Under the pieces are notes generated by a model that saw only the letters and a list, made by a program, of their open reading frames with translations, was not told the DNA's origin and searched no databases. From positions 66,228-130,227 of the forward strand of contig JBNKIW010000008.1 in assembly GCA_050290865.1 (NCBI GenBank): a stretch of DNA of 64,000 nt. Direction: 5' to 3'. The position numbers and the translations under genes are program-made. Positions 1-8,800 of the stretch are shown one piece after another; position 1 is the first letter of the stretch; each line of letters begins with the position of its first letter. The stretch is from JARRLC01 sp050290865 (GTDB taxonomy: Bacteria; Pseudomonadota; Alphaproteobacteria; Rhizobiales; Rhodomicrobiaceae).

Positions 1-1
1 A

Positions 2-223
2 TTGCGGATCGTGCGGCGCAGCGGTTTTGCCATGGAGCGTGAAGAGTTTCAGCCCGGTGTGATCAGCTTCGCCGTGGCGGTCCGGGATCATTCGGGCGGG
101 GTGATCGGCGCGATCAGCGTGTCCGCTCCGGCGATGCGGGCAACGAAGGATCATCTCGCCATGCTGTGTCGGGAAGTGGTCGCCGCGGCGCGCGAGTTGT
201 CGGCGGAGATGGGCGACTGTTGA
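2..223 (+). CDS. IclR-family transcriptional regulator, C-terminal fragment
   Basis: This is the last ~73 residues of an IclR-type regulator; the true start lies left of the window and the frame is open to the edge. The fragment matches the end of the IclR effector-binding domain: an arginine-rich GF..EREE..PG stretch, then a hydrophobic AVAVRD strand, a glycine turn, and the AISVSAPAMR segment typical of the domain's final strand and helix. The N-terminal winged helix is not visible. The family usually controls adjacent catabolic genes, so it probably regulates the dehydrogenase and tripartite transporter that follow on the same strand. The ligand cannot be read from this fragment. Confidence 0.8.
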   Translation: MRIVRRSGFAMEREEFQPGVISFAVAVRDHSGGVIGAISVSAPAMRATKDHLAMLCREVVAAARELSAEMGDC

Positions 224-281
224 AGCGGCACCGCCGCGTGGCGGCCGGTGGGCGCGGCAGGGTGCGAGTGAGAGGCTCAGA

Positions 282-1421
282 ATGGATGCTGCGGGCGTGA
301 AGACCAGTGGGGACTATCCCATCCCGGAAATGATGAATGCCTGGGTGGTCGGCGGTCCGGGCGAGATCCGCCCCACGCAGAAGGCGGTGCCCGTGCCCGG
401 GCGCGCCGAGGTGCTGCTGCGGATCGACGCCATCGCCATCTGCGCCACCGACCTCGAGATCATCGCTCACGGTGTGCCCGCGCTCGTCGGCGGGGAGTTG
501 CCGTTCGACAAGAACTTCATCATCGGTCACGAATATATGGGCACGGTCGTCGCACTGGGACCGGGCGTCGATGAATTCCGCATCGGCCAGCGCGTGGCGG
601 TGGAAGTGCACAATGGCTGCGGCCAGTGCAAGCGTTGCCGCGAGGGCCTTTATACCGCCTGCCACAATTATGGGCTGAATTACGGTGAACACGACAAAGG
701 CCACCGCGCCAATGGTTTCACCACCGACGGCGGTTTCTGCGACTATGCGGTCAATCACATCAACACGCTGATCCCGATTGCCGACGGCATGAGTGACGAA
801 GAAGCGACGCTCGTCGTTACCGCCGGCACGGCGATGTATGGGCTGACCGAACTCGGCGGGCTGATCGCGGGCGAGAGCGTCGTGATTACGGGGCCGGGGC
901 CGATCGGGCTGCTGGGCGTCGGCGTGGCCAAGGCGCTCGGTGCGCAGCCTTTGATCCTGACGGGCACGCGCGACAACCGCCTGGCGATCGGCAAGGATCT
1001 GGGCGCCGATCACGTCGTCAACGTCACAAAAGAGGAGGCGGTGGAAGCCGTCCGCCGTCTCAATGGCGGCAAGGGCGTGGATTACGTCGTCGAATGCTCG
1101 GGCGCGGCGAATGCTGTCAACGAAGCGGCGCGCATGGTGAGCCGGGGCGGCAGGATCTGCCTCGCCGCTTTTCCGAAGCAGCCGGTGACGGTCGATATCG
1201 CCTATCTCGTGCGCAACAACATCTATCTTTACGGTATCCGCGGTGAGGGCCGGCGCGCCTCCCACCGCGCCGAGGCGTTCATGCGCCAGAAACGTTTCGA
1301 TGCGCGCAAGGCGCACACGCACACCTTTGCGCTGTCCGAACTGCCCGAGGCGCTCCGCTACGCGCGCGACCGGGTGGAGGATGCCATCAAGGTGGTGGTG
1401 AAACCGGGTTTGAAGGCCTGA
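282..1421 (+). CDS. Zinc-dependent alcohol dehydrogenase (medium-chain, sorbitol/threonine dehydrogenase-like)
   Basis: A 379-residue medium-chain dehydrogenase/reductase that would oxidise an alcohol with NAD(P). Catalytic zinc ligands are visible (Cys54, His83-Glu84 in GHEYMG). The structural zinc loop carries four cysteines (113, 116, 119, 127). The Rossmann motif GPGPIG lies near residues 204-209. The ATG at 282 follows a purine-rich AGAGG. Length is a little above the usual ~350 because of an N-terminal extension; Met17 is an alternative start. It sits between an IclR regulator and a tripartite carboxylate transporter, suggesting a role in metabolising the transported compound. The substrate is not predictable. 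Confidence 0.88.
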   Translation: MDAAGVKTSGDYPIPEMMNAWVVGGPGEIRPTQKAVPVPGRAEVLLRIDAIAICATDLEIIAHGVPALVGGELPFDKNFIIGHEYMGTVVALGPGVDEFRIGQRVAVEVHNGCGQCKRCREGLYTACHNYGLNYGEHDKGHRANGFTTDGGFCDYAVNHINTLIPIADGMSDEEATLVVTAGTAMYGLTELGGLIAGESVVITGPGPIGLLGVGVAKALGAQPLILTGTRDNRLAIGKDLGADHVVNVTKEEAVEAVRRLNGGKGVDYVVECSGAANAVNEAARMVSRGGRICLAAFPKQPVTVDIAYLVRNNIYLYGIRGEGRRASHRAEAFMRQKRFDARKAHTHTFALSELPEALRYARDRVEDAIKVVVKPGLKA

Positions 1422-1644
1422 GGCCGGTCCGCGCCGGACTAAAGGGGGGCAATTCAAGAAGGGGCCAAAAGGAAGTCGCATTTCAGATATAATCAGGGCG
1501 CAGCAAGTACTTCGGAGGAGCGTTTCTCCCGGGGGCGTAGCTTTTATTCCCTTTTTTGATCATATCCGCGGCGGCAATTGTTTGATCGACGGCGAAGAAC
1601 CCTGCGTAATGCTTATGTTTTTTCTCCGTTGCCGATCTTTTGCC

Positions 1645-1676
1645 TTGATCACATGGTACCCGCCACGATGTATACA
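1645..1676 (+). promoter_or_regulatory. Candidate promoter and TGTATACA palindrome upstream of the Bug gene
   Basis: A TTGATC -35-like hexamer (1645-1650) is followed after 18 nt by TGTATA, which lies inside a perfect 8-bp palindrome TGTATACA (1669-1676). This is about 35 nt upstream of the binding-protein ATG and could be a promoter with an overlapping operator. The -10 match is poor, so this is tentative. Confidence 0.3.
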
Positions 1677-1710
1677 GAATCTTGTCAATGCACTTAGCGG
1701 GAGTATCCGT

Positions 1711-2679
1711 ATGAAGACTTTGTTCAAGGCAACGGCCGGGCTGGCAGGAATCCTGGCGGTGGGCCTCGCCGTTTCGTCCGCGCAGGCCGCGGACTATCCG
1801 AAGAAAGCGATCCAGATTTCCGTGAGCTTCGGTGCCGGCAGTGCCGCCGACGTAACGGCCCGCGCTCTCGCCGACGGGCTGGCCAAGCGGCTGAAAGTGG
1901 CCGTTCCCGTTGTCAACCGCACGGGCGCGGGGGGCGCCGTCAGCCTGACGCATCTGTCGCAGCAGAAGCCGGACGGTTATTCGGTCGCCTGGTCCTCGAA
2001 CCAGGTCTCGACAACCTATCACGGCGGTCACTTGCCGTTCGACCACACGAATTACTCCCACATCGCGCAGGTGAGCGTGGAGACGCCCGTCGTCGCCGTG
2101 AAAGGCGATGCGCCGTGGAAGACGCTCAAAGAGCTGATGGATTACGCGAAAGCCAATCCGGAAAAGGTGCGCATCGGCAACTCCGGCACGGGTAGCCATA
2201 CGCATCTGTCCGCAGTCGCTCTTGCCGCCGCTGCCGAAGCGAAGACCATCGACGCCCCGTTCACCAAGGGCGGCGCCACGACCAACCTGCTCGGCGGGCG
2301 CATCGAAGCCGCCGTGCAGATGCCTGCCGCTTTCCTGTCGCATGCGAAGGCGGGGACGCTGCGTGTCATCGCCGCGCTCGGCGCCACGCGCGCTCCGGCC
2401 TTCCCCGACGTGCCGACCGCCAAGGAGCAGGGGCTGGATGTCGGCGCCGAGCTGTGGCGCGGCGTTTCGGGGCCGAAGGGTATGCCGGCCGACGTCGTGT
2501 CCAAGCTGGAAGCTGCGATCAAGGAAACGGTCGCTTCTCCGGAATTCGTCGCGCAGGGCAAGAAGCTCGGCTATACGCCCGCCTTCCTGCCATCCAAGGC
2601 GTTCGCCGAGCGTGTCGCGCGGGATGACGCGACCACCGCGAAGCTCATGGAAAAGCTCGGGATGAAGAAGTCCAAGTGA
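1711..2679 (+). CDS. Tripartite tricarboxylate transporter substrate-binding protein (Bug/TctC family)
   Basis: A 322-residue periplasmic binding protein of a TTT importer. It has a Sec signal peptide (basic MKTLFK start, hydrophobic core, AQA cleavage site near residue 26), then the Bug-family opening ADYPKKAI. A glycine/alanine-rich FGAGSAADVTAR segment contacts the ligand carboxylate in this family. The ATG at 1711 is chosen because it begins the signal peptide and follows GGGAG; the open frame extends further upstream but that part is not signal-like. TctB- and TctA-like genes follow, completing the transporter. Bug proteins bind varied carboxylates and related anions, so the ligand is unknown. 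Confidence 0.92.
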   Translation: MKTLFKATAGLAGILAVGLAVSSAQAADYPKKAIQISVSFGAGSAADVTARALADGLAKRLKVAVPVVNRTGAGGAVSLTHLSQQKPDGYSVAWSSNQVSTTYHGGHLPFDHTNYSHIAQVSVETPVVAVKGDAPWKTLKELMDYAKANPEKVRIGNSGTGSHTHLSAVALAAAAEAKTIDAPFTKGGATTNLLGGRIEAAVQMPAAFLSHAKAGTLRVIAALGATRAPAFPDVPTAKEQGLDVGAELWRGVSGPKGMPADVVSKLEAAIKETVASPEFVAQGKKLGYTPAFLPSKAFAERVARDDATTAKLMEKLGMKKSK

Positions 2680-2733
2680 CTGCGGCAACGGGCTGACCCT
2701 ATCTGCGGGTAGCCGGATGAGCAGCGAACGACC

Positions 2734-2753
2734 CTCGCCCCTCCTGGGGCGGG
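2734..2753 (+). promoter_or_regulatory. GC-rich stem-loop between the Bug gene and tctB
   Basis: CTCGCCCC (2734-2741) pairs with GGGGCGGG (2746-2753), one pair being G-T, around a TCCT loop. No T-run follows, so it is not a classical terminator. It could protect the upstream mRNA or attenuate read-through, giving more binding protein than membrane subunits. Confidence 0.4.
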
Positions 2754-2823
2754 GGCGAAATGTTATTCTGCCATGGGCGAACGTGCCGGTCTGAAACAGT
2801 CTTGCGTAGATGGAGGTGGTTTC

Positions 2824-3327
2824 GTGAGCGCCAGCATCGACAGCGCGCCGGAAGAGCGGCGCATTCTTCCTTTCACCACGAACCTTCGCTTCGGGGGGCT
2901 CGTTTCTGCGGCACTCCTGGCGTCGGCGGCGGTCTTCTTCATCGTGCAGGCTGCAATGCTGCCGCAGGGGAGCACCAAACTCCCCGGGCCGGGCTTTTTC
3001 CCGCTGGTGCTCGGGATCGCGATGTTCCTTTTGTGCATCGTGGTGGCGTTCGGCGTCTGGAGCGAGCAACAGGCGGCGGAAATCGTCGAATTCGGACACC
3101 GCGACGTCGCCCTGACCGTCCTGTTTCTGCTCGTCATTCCCGTCGCGTTCGAAACGGCCGGGGCCTATCTCACATTGGGCGCGTTCAGTTTCCTGATGCT
3201 GACGCTGATCGCGCGCCTCCGCCCGATCAGGGCTCTTGGCGGGTCGGGCGGCGCCATGGTTGCGACGTGGTACATCTTCCACGGGATGCTCGGCGTGCAG
3301 CTCCCCTGGGGTCTGCTGGCAGGGTGA
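2824..3327 (+). CDS. Tripartite tricarboxylate transporter small membrane subunit, TctB family
   Basis: A hydrophobic protein of 167 residues from a GTG start, with about four membrane segments (the first after FGGLVSAALL) and the conserved LPGPGFFPLVLG stretch of TctB proteins between segments 1 and 2. The open frame reaches an upstream ATG at 2773, but the GTG at 2824 follows a strong GGAGGT six bases away, so I prefer it. It ends three bases before tctA. It is the small membrane subunit of the solute:cation symporter whose binding protein is encoded just upstream. Confidence 0.85.
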   Translation: MSASIDSAPEERRILPFTTNLRFGGLVSAALLASAAVFFIVQAAMLPQGSTKLPGPGFFPLVLGIAMFLLCIVVAFGVWSEQQAAEIVEFGHRDVALTVLFLLVIPVAFETAGAYLTLGAFSFLMLTLIARLRPIRALGGSGGAMVATWYIFHGMLGVQLPWGLLAG

Positions 3328-3330
3328 TGC

Positions 3331-4842
3331 ATGACCGGTTTTGAACAGCTCGTAGGCGGCTTCGCCGTTGCCCTGACCTGGAAGGGCCTGCTTTATTGCT
3401 TCATCGGCTGCCTCTGGGGAACGATCGTCGGCGTACTGCCGGGCTTCGGTCCGCTCGCGGGCATGACATTGCTCCTGCCGCTCACCTTCGGTCTCGATCC
3501 GGCGACCGGCATCATCATGCTGACCGGCATCTTTTACGGCGCGATGTATGGCGGTTCGACCACCTCGATCCTGGTGCGCATCCCCGGTGAGGCGGCGTCC
3601 GTCGTCACCTGCATCGACGGATACGAAATGGCGCGCAAGGGGCGCGCGGGGCCTGCGCTGATGATCGCCGCCGTCGGCAGCTTCATCGGCGGCACGGTGT
3701 CGATTATCGGGCTGATGCTCGTGGCGCCGCCGCTGGCCTGGCTGATGATCGAAATCGGGCCGTCCGTCGAGGTCGTGCTGATCCTGTTCGCGCTGCTCGT
3801 CATTTCGGTGGTCTCGGCCGGATCGCGCATCAAGACCGCCACGATGATCGTGCTCGGCCTCGGTCTCGGCACCGTCGGCATGGACCCGCTGACGGGCGTG
3901 CAGCGGTTCACATTCGGCAATCTCGGCCTGTCCGACGGGCTGTCCTTCACGGCGCTGGCCATCGGCCTGTTCGGGGTCTCAGAACTGCTGCTCAATCTGG
4001 AGCGCATCGACGCGATCAAGGCCATCCGCCCCCGTCTGCGCGATCTCGTGCCGAAACTCAAGGACCTGCGCGACTCCGCGGGCGCGATCGGGCGCGGCTC
4101 GATCATCGGCTTCATTTTCGGCATCATTCCCGGCGTCAGCCACGTGGTTTCGACCTTCGTCTCCTACGCGATGGAGAAGAGGCTGTCGAAGACGCCCGAG
4201 GAGTTTGGCAAAGGCGCCATCGCCGGCGTCGCCGGACCGGAGACCGCCAACAATGCCGTGACCGGCACGGCGATGATCCCGCTCCTGGCGCTGGGTATCC
4301 CCTCGATCCCGGCGACGGCGATCCTCCTGTCGGCGCTGACCATTCACGGCGTGCAGCCTGGACCGCTGCTTCTGACCGAGCACCCCGAGGTGTTTTGGGG
4401 ACTGATTGCCAGCATGTATATCGGTAACGTCATCCTCCTGGTGCTCAACCTGCCGTTCGTCTCGGTCTTCGTCAATCTGCTGCGTATCCCGTATAGCTGG
4501 CTGGTTCCGGCGATCCTCGTCGTTTCGATCATCGGCGTCTACAGCGTCAATTACAGCACTTTTGGGATCTGGGTTATGGCCGTCGCGGGTGTCATCGGCT
4601 ATCTCCTGCGCAAGTTCGGCTATGAAATGGCGCCGCTGCTGCTGGCGCTGGTGCTTGGCGAACGGCTGGAGGAGAAGTTCCGGCTCGCTCTGACGCTGTC
4701 GGGCGGGGATTACGCGACCTTCGCCGACCGCGCGGCGGTGATCGTGCTGTGTATCGCTATCGGGCTCATTGTCGGCGTACAGGCGATCGCCTGGTTCTTC
4801 GGCTATCGCAAGACCTTTGCCGACGAGGCGGAGGGGGCCTGA
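3331..4842 (+). CDS. Tripartite tricarboxylate transporter large permease, TctA family
   Basis: A 503-residue polytopic permease with roughly 10-12 membrane segments and both TctA hallmark regions: GVLPGFGPLAG near residue 37 and the GGSTTSILVRIPGEA segment near residue 70. A second glycine/proline-rich re-entrant motif (GIIPGVSH) comes later, matching the internal pseudo-symmetry of the family. Length agrees with the usual ~500. Translational coupling with tctB is likely given the 3-nt gap. It forms the translocation channel for the substrate delivered by the Bug protein. Confidence 0.95.
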   Translation: MTGFEQLVGGFAVALTWKGLLYCFIGCLWGTIVGVLPGFGPLAGMTLLLPLTFGLDPATGIIMLTGIFYGAMYGGSTTSILVRIPGEAASVVTCIDGYEMARKGRAGPALMIAAVGSFIGGTVSIIGLMLVAPPLAWLMIEIGPSVEVVLILFALLVISVVSAGSRIKTATMIVLGLGLGTVGMDPLTGVQRFTFGNLGLSDGLSFTALAIGLFGVSELLLNLERIDAIKAIRPRLRDLVPKLKDLRDSAGAIGRGSIIGFIFGIIPGVSHVVSTFVSYAMEKRLSKTPEEFGKGAIAGVAGPETANNAVTGTAMIPLLALGIPSIPATAILLSALTIHGVQPGPLLLTEHPEVFWGLIASMYIGNVILLVLNLPFVSVFVNLLRIPYSWLVPAILVVSIIGVYSVNYSTFGIWVMAVAGVIGYLLRKFGYEMAPLLLALVLGERLEEKFRLALTLSGGDYATFADRAAVIVLCIAIGLIVGVQAIAWFFGYRKTFADEAEGA

Positions 4843-4921
4843 GTTTCACGATATGAAATAGGATCATATAGTGTTGGAACTGTGCGCCGCGCTCTGATTG
4901 AATGCCGGGACGAGGCGAAGG

Positions 4922-5749
4922 ATGAAGGGCATTCTTCACCGCACCGGAAGGACCGGACGCAGTCCGCATGGCCCCCCCGGAAACACAAAGCGTCTGACCC
5001 CATTGTTCGCCGACCCCTATTTCCTGGCTGCCGCCATTCCGGCCGTGATCATGCTCGGTCTCGCCAAAGGCGGGTTTACCGGCGCTGCCACGGTGGCCAC
5101 GCCGCTCATCGCGCTGGTGTTGCCGCCATTCGAGGCCGCCGCGCTGATCCTGCCCATCCTCATGGTGCAGGACGCGATCTCCGTCTGGGTCTATCGCCGC
5201 GACTGGAGCTATTGGAACCTGAAGGTCATGCTGCCCGGCGCCGTGGCCGGGATCGGGATCGCGTGGCTTCTGGCCGCGCACATCCCTGACGCGGTGGTGC
5301 GCCTGATCGTCGGAGGCATCGGCCTGGCCTTCGTGCTCAATGCGTGGCGCGGCAGAACGCCGGCACAGTCGGTGGTGCGGGCAGGCCGCGGCGTCTTCTG
5401 GGGCGCGGTTTCCGGCTTCACCTCGGCCTTCGCCAACGCCGGTGCGCCGCCCTTTCAGATCCACGTCCTGCCGCAGGGGCTGCCCAAGATGACATTCGTG
5501 GGGACGAGCACGATCTTCTTCGCCCTTGTCAACCTGATGAAGGTTCTCCCCTATTTCGCGCTCGGCAATTTCACCAGCCGCACCCTGACGGCGTCGGCCG
5601 TGCTGATGCCGCTCGCCATCGCCGCCAATTTCGCCGGGATCTGGCTGGTGCGCGTGACACCGGTGAAACTGTTCTACGACATCTCGTATGTGCTGGTGTT
5701 CCTGATTTCAACGGCACTGGTCTGGCAGGGGATCGGCGCGCTCGGCTAA
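4922..5749 (+). CDS. TauE/SafE-family (DUF81) membrane exporter
   Basis: About 275 residues with around eight hydrophobic segments and the two-fold repeated TSU/TauE architecture: GLAKGGFTGA in the first half and GFTSAFANAGAPP in the second. Members export sulfite, sulfoacetate or related anions, or permeate other organic anions. Start choice is uncertain: TTG 4898, ATG 4922 and TTG 5003 are all in frame, the last lying right at the conserved ADPYF region. It follows a TTT transporter and a dehydrogenase on the same strand, which would fit disposal of a sulfur oxyanion after catabolism of a transported compound; that link is inference. Confidence 0.88.
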   Translation: MKGILHRTGRTGRSPHGPPGNTKRLTPLFADPYFLAAAIPAVIMLGLAKGGFTGAATVATPLIALVLPPFEAAALILPILMVQDAISVWVYRRDWSYWNLKVMLPGAVAGIGIAWLLAAHIPDAVVRLIVGGIGLAFVLNAWRGRTPAQSVVRAGRGVFWGAVSGFTSAFANAGAPPFQIHVLPQGLPKMTFVGTSTIFFALVNLMKVLPYFALGNFTSRTLTASAVLMPLAIAANFAGIWLVRVTPVKLFYDISYVLVFLISTALVWQGIGALG

Positions 5750-5753
5750 AACG

Positions 5754-5783
5754 ACGGCGGACCGCGTGGGTGCGGCCCGCCGT
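5754..5783. terminator. Bidirectional hairpin terminator between convergent genes
   Basis: ACGGCGGACCGC (5754-5765) pairs with GCGGCCCGCCGT (5772-5783), one mismatch, around a 6-nt loop; TCCCTTC follows on the plus strand and TTTTAGCC on the minus. It lies between the convergent TauE and protease genes. Confidence 0.6.
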
Positions 5784-5803
5784 TCCCTTCGCCGTTTCGA
5801 CGG

Positions 5804-8800
5804 CTACAGGAGGAAATCGTTCTCCGTGAGCGCCGGCGCGCTCGCCACTTCGATTTCGAAATCGGCAACCTGATCGCCATTCACGTCGCCGGACACGATG
5901 CCGGCATCGTAGCGCAGCTCACCGCTCGTGCCCGAGAACGCAGCGGCGCCGACGAAGCTGAATGCCTGATTGCCGGCAACATCCGTCTTGGCGTCGGCCC
6001 AGAGGAGGCTGATGTTGTCGACGCCGGTCTCGAAGTCCTGGATGACGTCGCGATTTGCGCCGACTTCGGATTCGGACACGCTCATAAAGAGGAACTGGTC
6101 CGCGCCGGCGCCGCCGTACAGGCTGTCACACCCGCGCGCGCCGCGAAGGATATCGTCTCCCGCGCCGCCGTAGATCGTATCTTCGCCCTTGCCGCTGATG
6201 AACACATCGTTCCCGTCGCCGCCCAGCATGACATTGTCGAGAATATTGCCAGCGGCGTTGAGTGTCGAGCTTCCGTTGTAGGTCAGGTTCTCGACATTCG
6301 TGCCGAGCCTGTAATACGACAACGAGGTCACGACCGTGTCGACGCCGGCCCCCAGTCCCTCGGACACCCAGTCGTAGACGCTGTCAACAACGTAGATGTC
6401 GTTGCCAACGCCGCCGAGCATGTAATCGGCGCCCGTGCCGCCGTCGAGCATGTCGTTTCCGTGCTGACCAAACAGCCAGTCGTCGCCCGCGCCGCCGTAG
6501 ACGAGATCGTCGTCAGCGCGGCCACAGAGCACGTCATCTCCGTCGTCGCCGTAGAGTACGTCGGTGCCTCTGTTGCCGTGCATCGCGTCATTGCCTGCAC
6601 CGCCGAAGAGGGTGTCGTCGCCGAGAGCACCGATAAGGATGTCGTTGCCGTCACCGCCATACAGCGTGTCGTCGCCGTCAGCACCGTAAAGGTTGTCATG
6701 GCCGTCACCGCCATACAGCGTGTCATTTCCGTGCTGGCCGAACAGCCAGTCGTTGCCGGCATCGCCATAGACGGTATCATCGTCAGCACGGCCAGAGAGC
6801 ACGTCATTGCCGTTGCCGCCGTAGAGCACGTCGGCTCCGCTGTTGCCGTGCATCACGTCGTCGCCATCGCCGCCATAGAGCGTGTCGTCTCCGCTATAGC
6901 CATAGACCAGGTCGTTGCCGCCCAGACCGTAGATGGTGTCGGCGCCCGCGGTGCCGGTGAGGAGATCGGCTCCGTTCGTGCCCATGACGGTGTTGTCTGC
7001 GGTGACGAAGTTGAACGCGGTTGCATCGGCTATCCCCACAAAGGGATTGTCCGATCTGTCGGCGATCGCGGTAGCATCGACGAGGACATAGTAGTCGCTC
7101 GAAGCGCTGAGATCGCCCACCGGATTGACCGTCACCGTATTCGCAGTGAACGTCACCTGGCTTGTATCCGCGGCGGCGATGGAACTCCAGACGGTGCCGT
7201 CACCGTTGTAGATGACGATGTCTCCAGCCCCCGCCATCACCGATTCATCGAAATTCAGGACGATATTCGAGCTCGCCGCGACTGCCGGTGCGTCGTCCGC
7301 AGGGGACATGGAGACGAGCGTCGGCGCCGTCACATCGGGTGCCTGATCGGGGAGGGAGGGATCGGCGATCGTCTGGTCGTCGAACTGGATCCACTCGAAA
7401 TTGACGAGCGTATCGGTGCCGAACTTGCCGCTATTGCTGGAGACGGTCGTGACGCCGCCCGCGAATGTTATCGTGTAGTCGGCCAGATTGCCGATGAAGC
7501 AGGCCGTGTCCACGCCGCCGCAGGCGTTCAGCGTATCGTCGCCCCGCATGCCGTAGAAGGTGTTGTCGAGGCTGTTGCCCATGAGCACGTCGTCGCCGTC
7601 GCCGGCGATGGCGTTTTCGATCAGCGTACCGGCGGCAACGGTGAGGAACGCCGTTCCGGCGAGCGTCGATGTCTGCCCGGCGCCGAGATCGAGATACAGG
7701 TTGCGGTACATGGCCGCGGCGTCGATCCAGTCGGTCCCGCCGTCGCCATCCGACAGGGTCTGCCTGCCGGATTGGCCGGGCCGTCCGAGAACGGCGAGCA
7801 CTTCGTCGGTGTAGTGGTAGACGTCGTTGGTCGTTACCGCCGAGCCGAAGCCCGTGAACTTCACGGAATTCAGCACGCCCGTATCATATCGATACGTATC
7901 CTCGATCTGCACCGTCCAGGTGCCCGCGCTCATTTCGCCGCGCAGGCCGTCGACGCCGAATGTGTAGTTGAAACCGTAATCCGATGTCGATGAGCTGCCC
8001 GTCGAGCCGTCATACAGGGTCATGACGGTGTTGGTGGGCGAGATGAGGCGGATTTCGAGGTCGGTGAACCATGTGTGGGTCAAATTGACGGTGAAGGACA
8101 CATGCTCCAGGCTGACATTCTGCGCGACGTCGAACGAATAGTTCAGCGTGGACAGGTCGTTGATCGCCCGGTTTACAGCGATAGTGCCGGTCGTGATCGC
8201 GGCTTCATTCGCCGAGGTCGCCGCCGTCGGGTTGAGAACACTCCACACTTCCGACATGCGCACGGCGTTGTAGGCATTGACCATGCCATAGCCGTAGTCC
8301 TCGCTGAAATGCAGCCCGCCGCCGTTCCAGTTGTCGCCACCGTTCCATTTCCAGTAGGAGTCCTCGTAGGAGGTGACGCCGGTATAGAGACTGCCCGTCC
8401 CGGCCGCGGAATAGCTCAGGATGTTCTGAACGTCGCGCCAGCCGAGGTTTTCGTTGGCATCGAGCATCAGCGTGATGACGCCCGCCGTGATGGGGCCGGC
8501 CGCCGACGTGCCGCCGAACCTGTTGGTGTAGTCGCCGTTCAGGAGGCCGTTATAGCCCGAGCTGCCCAGAAGGTCGGTCGTCACCGACCCCGCCGGGGCG
8601 GAGACCAGGACATGCGCGCCATAGGTGGAGTAATACGTCACCTGCCCGTTGCTGCTCAGCGCGGCCACCGTCACCGTGTGGCGGGAGGCGTCGATCGAAC
8701 AGCCATTGCCATCGACGTCGCTGTTTCCTGCCGACTTGACGTTGATCGTGCCAAGGCCGCCGCGGCCGTTTTCCGAAGCCGCCTGGAATTTGGCGCTGTC

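Noticed and set aside
1483..3282. 599-residue minus-strand open frame
   Set aside because: Antisense to the Bug and tctB genes, both well supported.
6430..6960. Regularly spaced repeats that could suggest a CRISPR array
   Set aside because: The periodicity is 27 bp, matches RTX nonapeptide codons in frame, and there are no constant repeats separated by unique spacers.
6461..7993. 510-residue plus-strand open frame
   Set aside because: It is antisense to the RTX/Ig part of the protease; its Val/Ala/Arg-rich repetitive sequence mirrors the repeated RTX codons.
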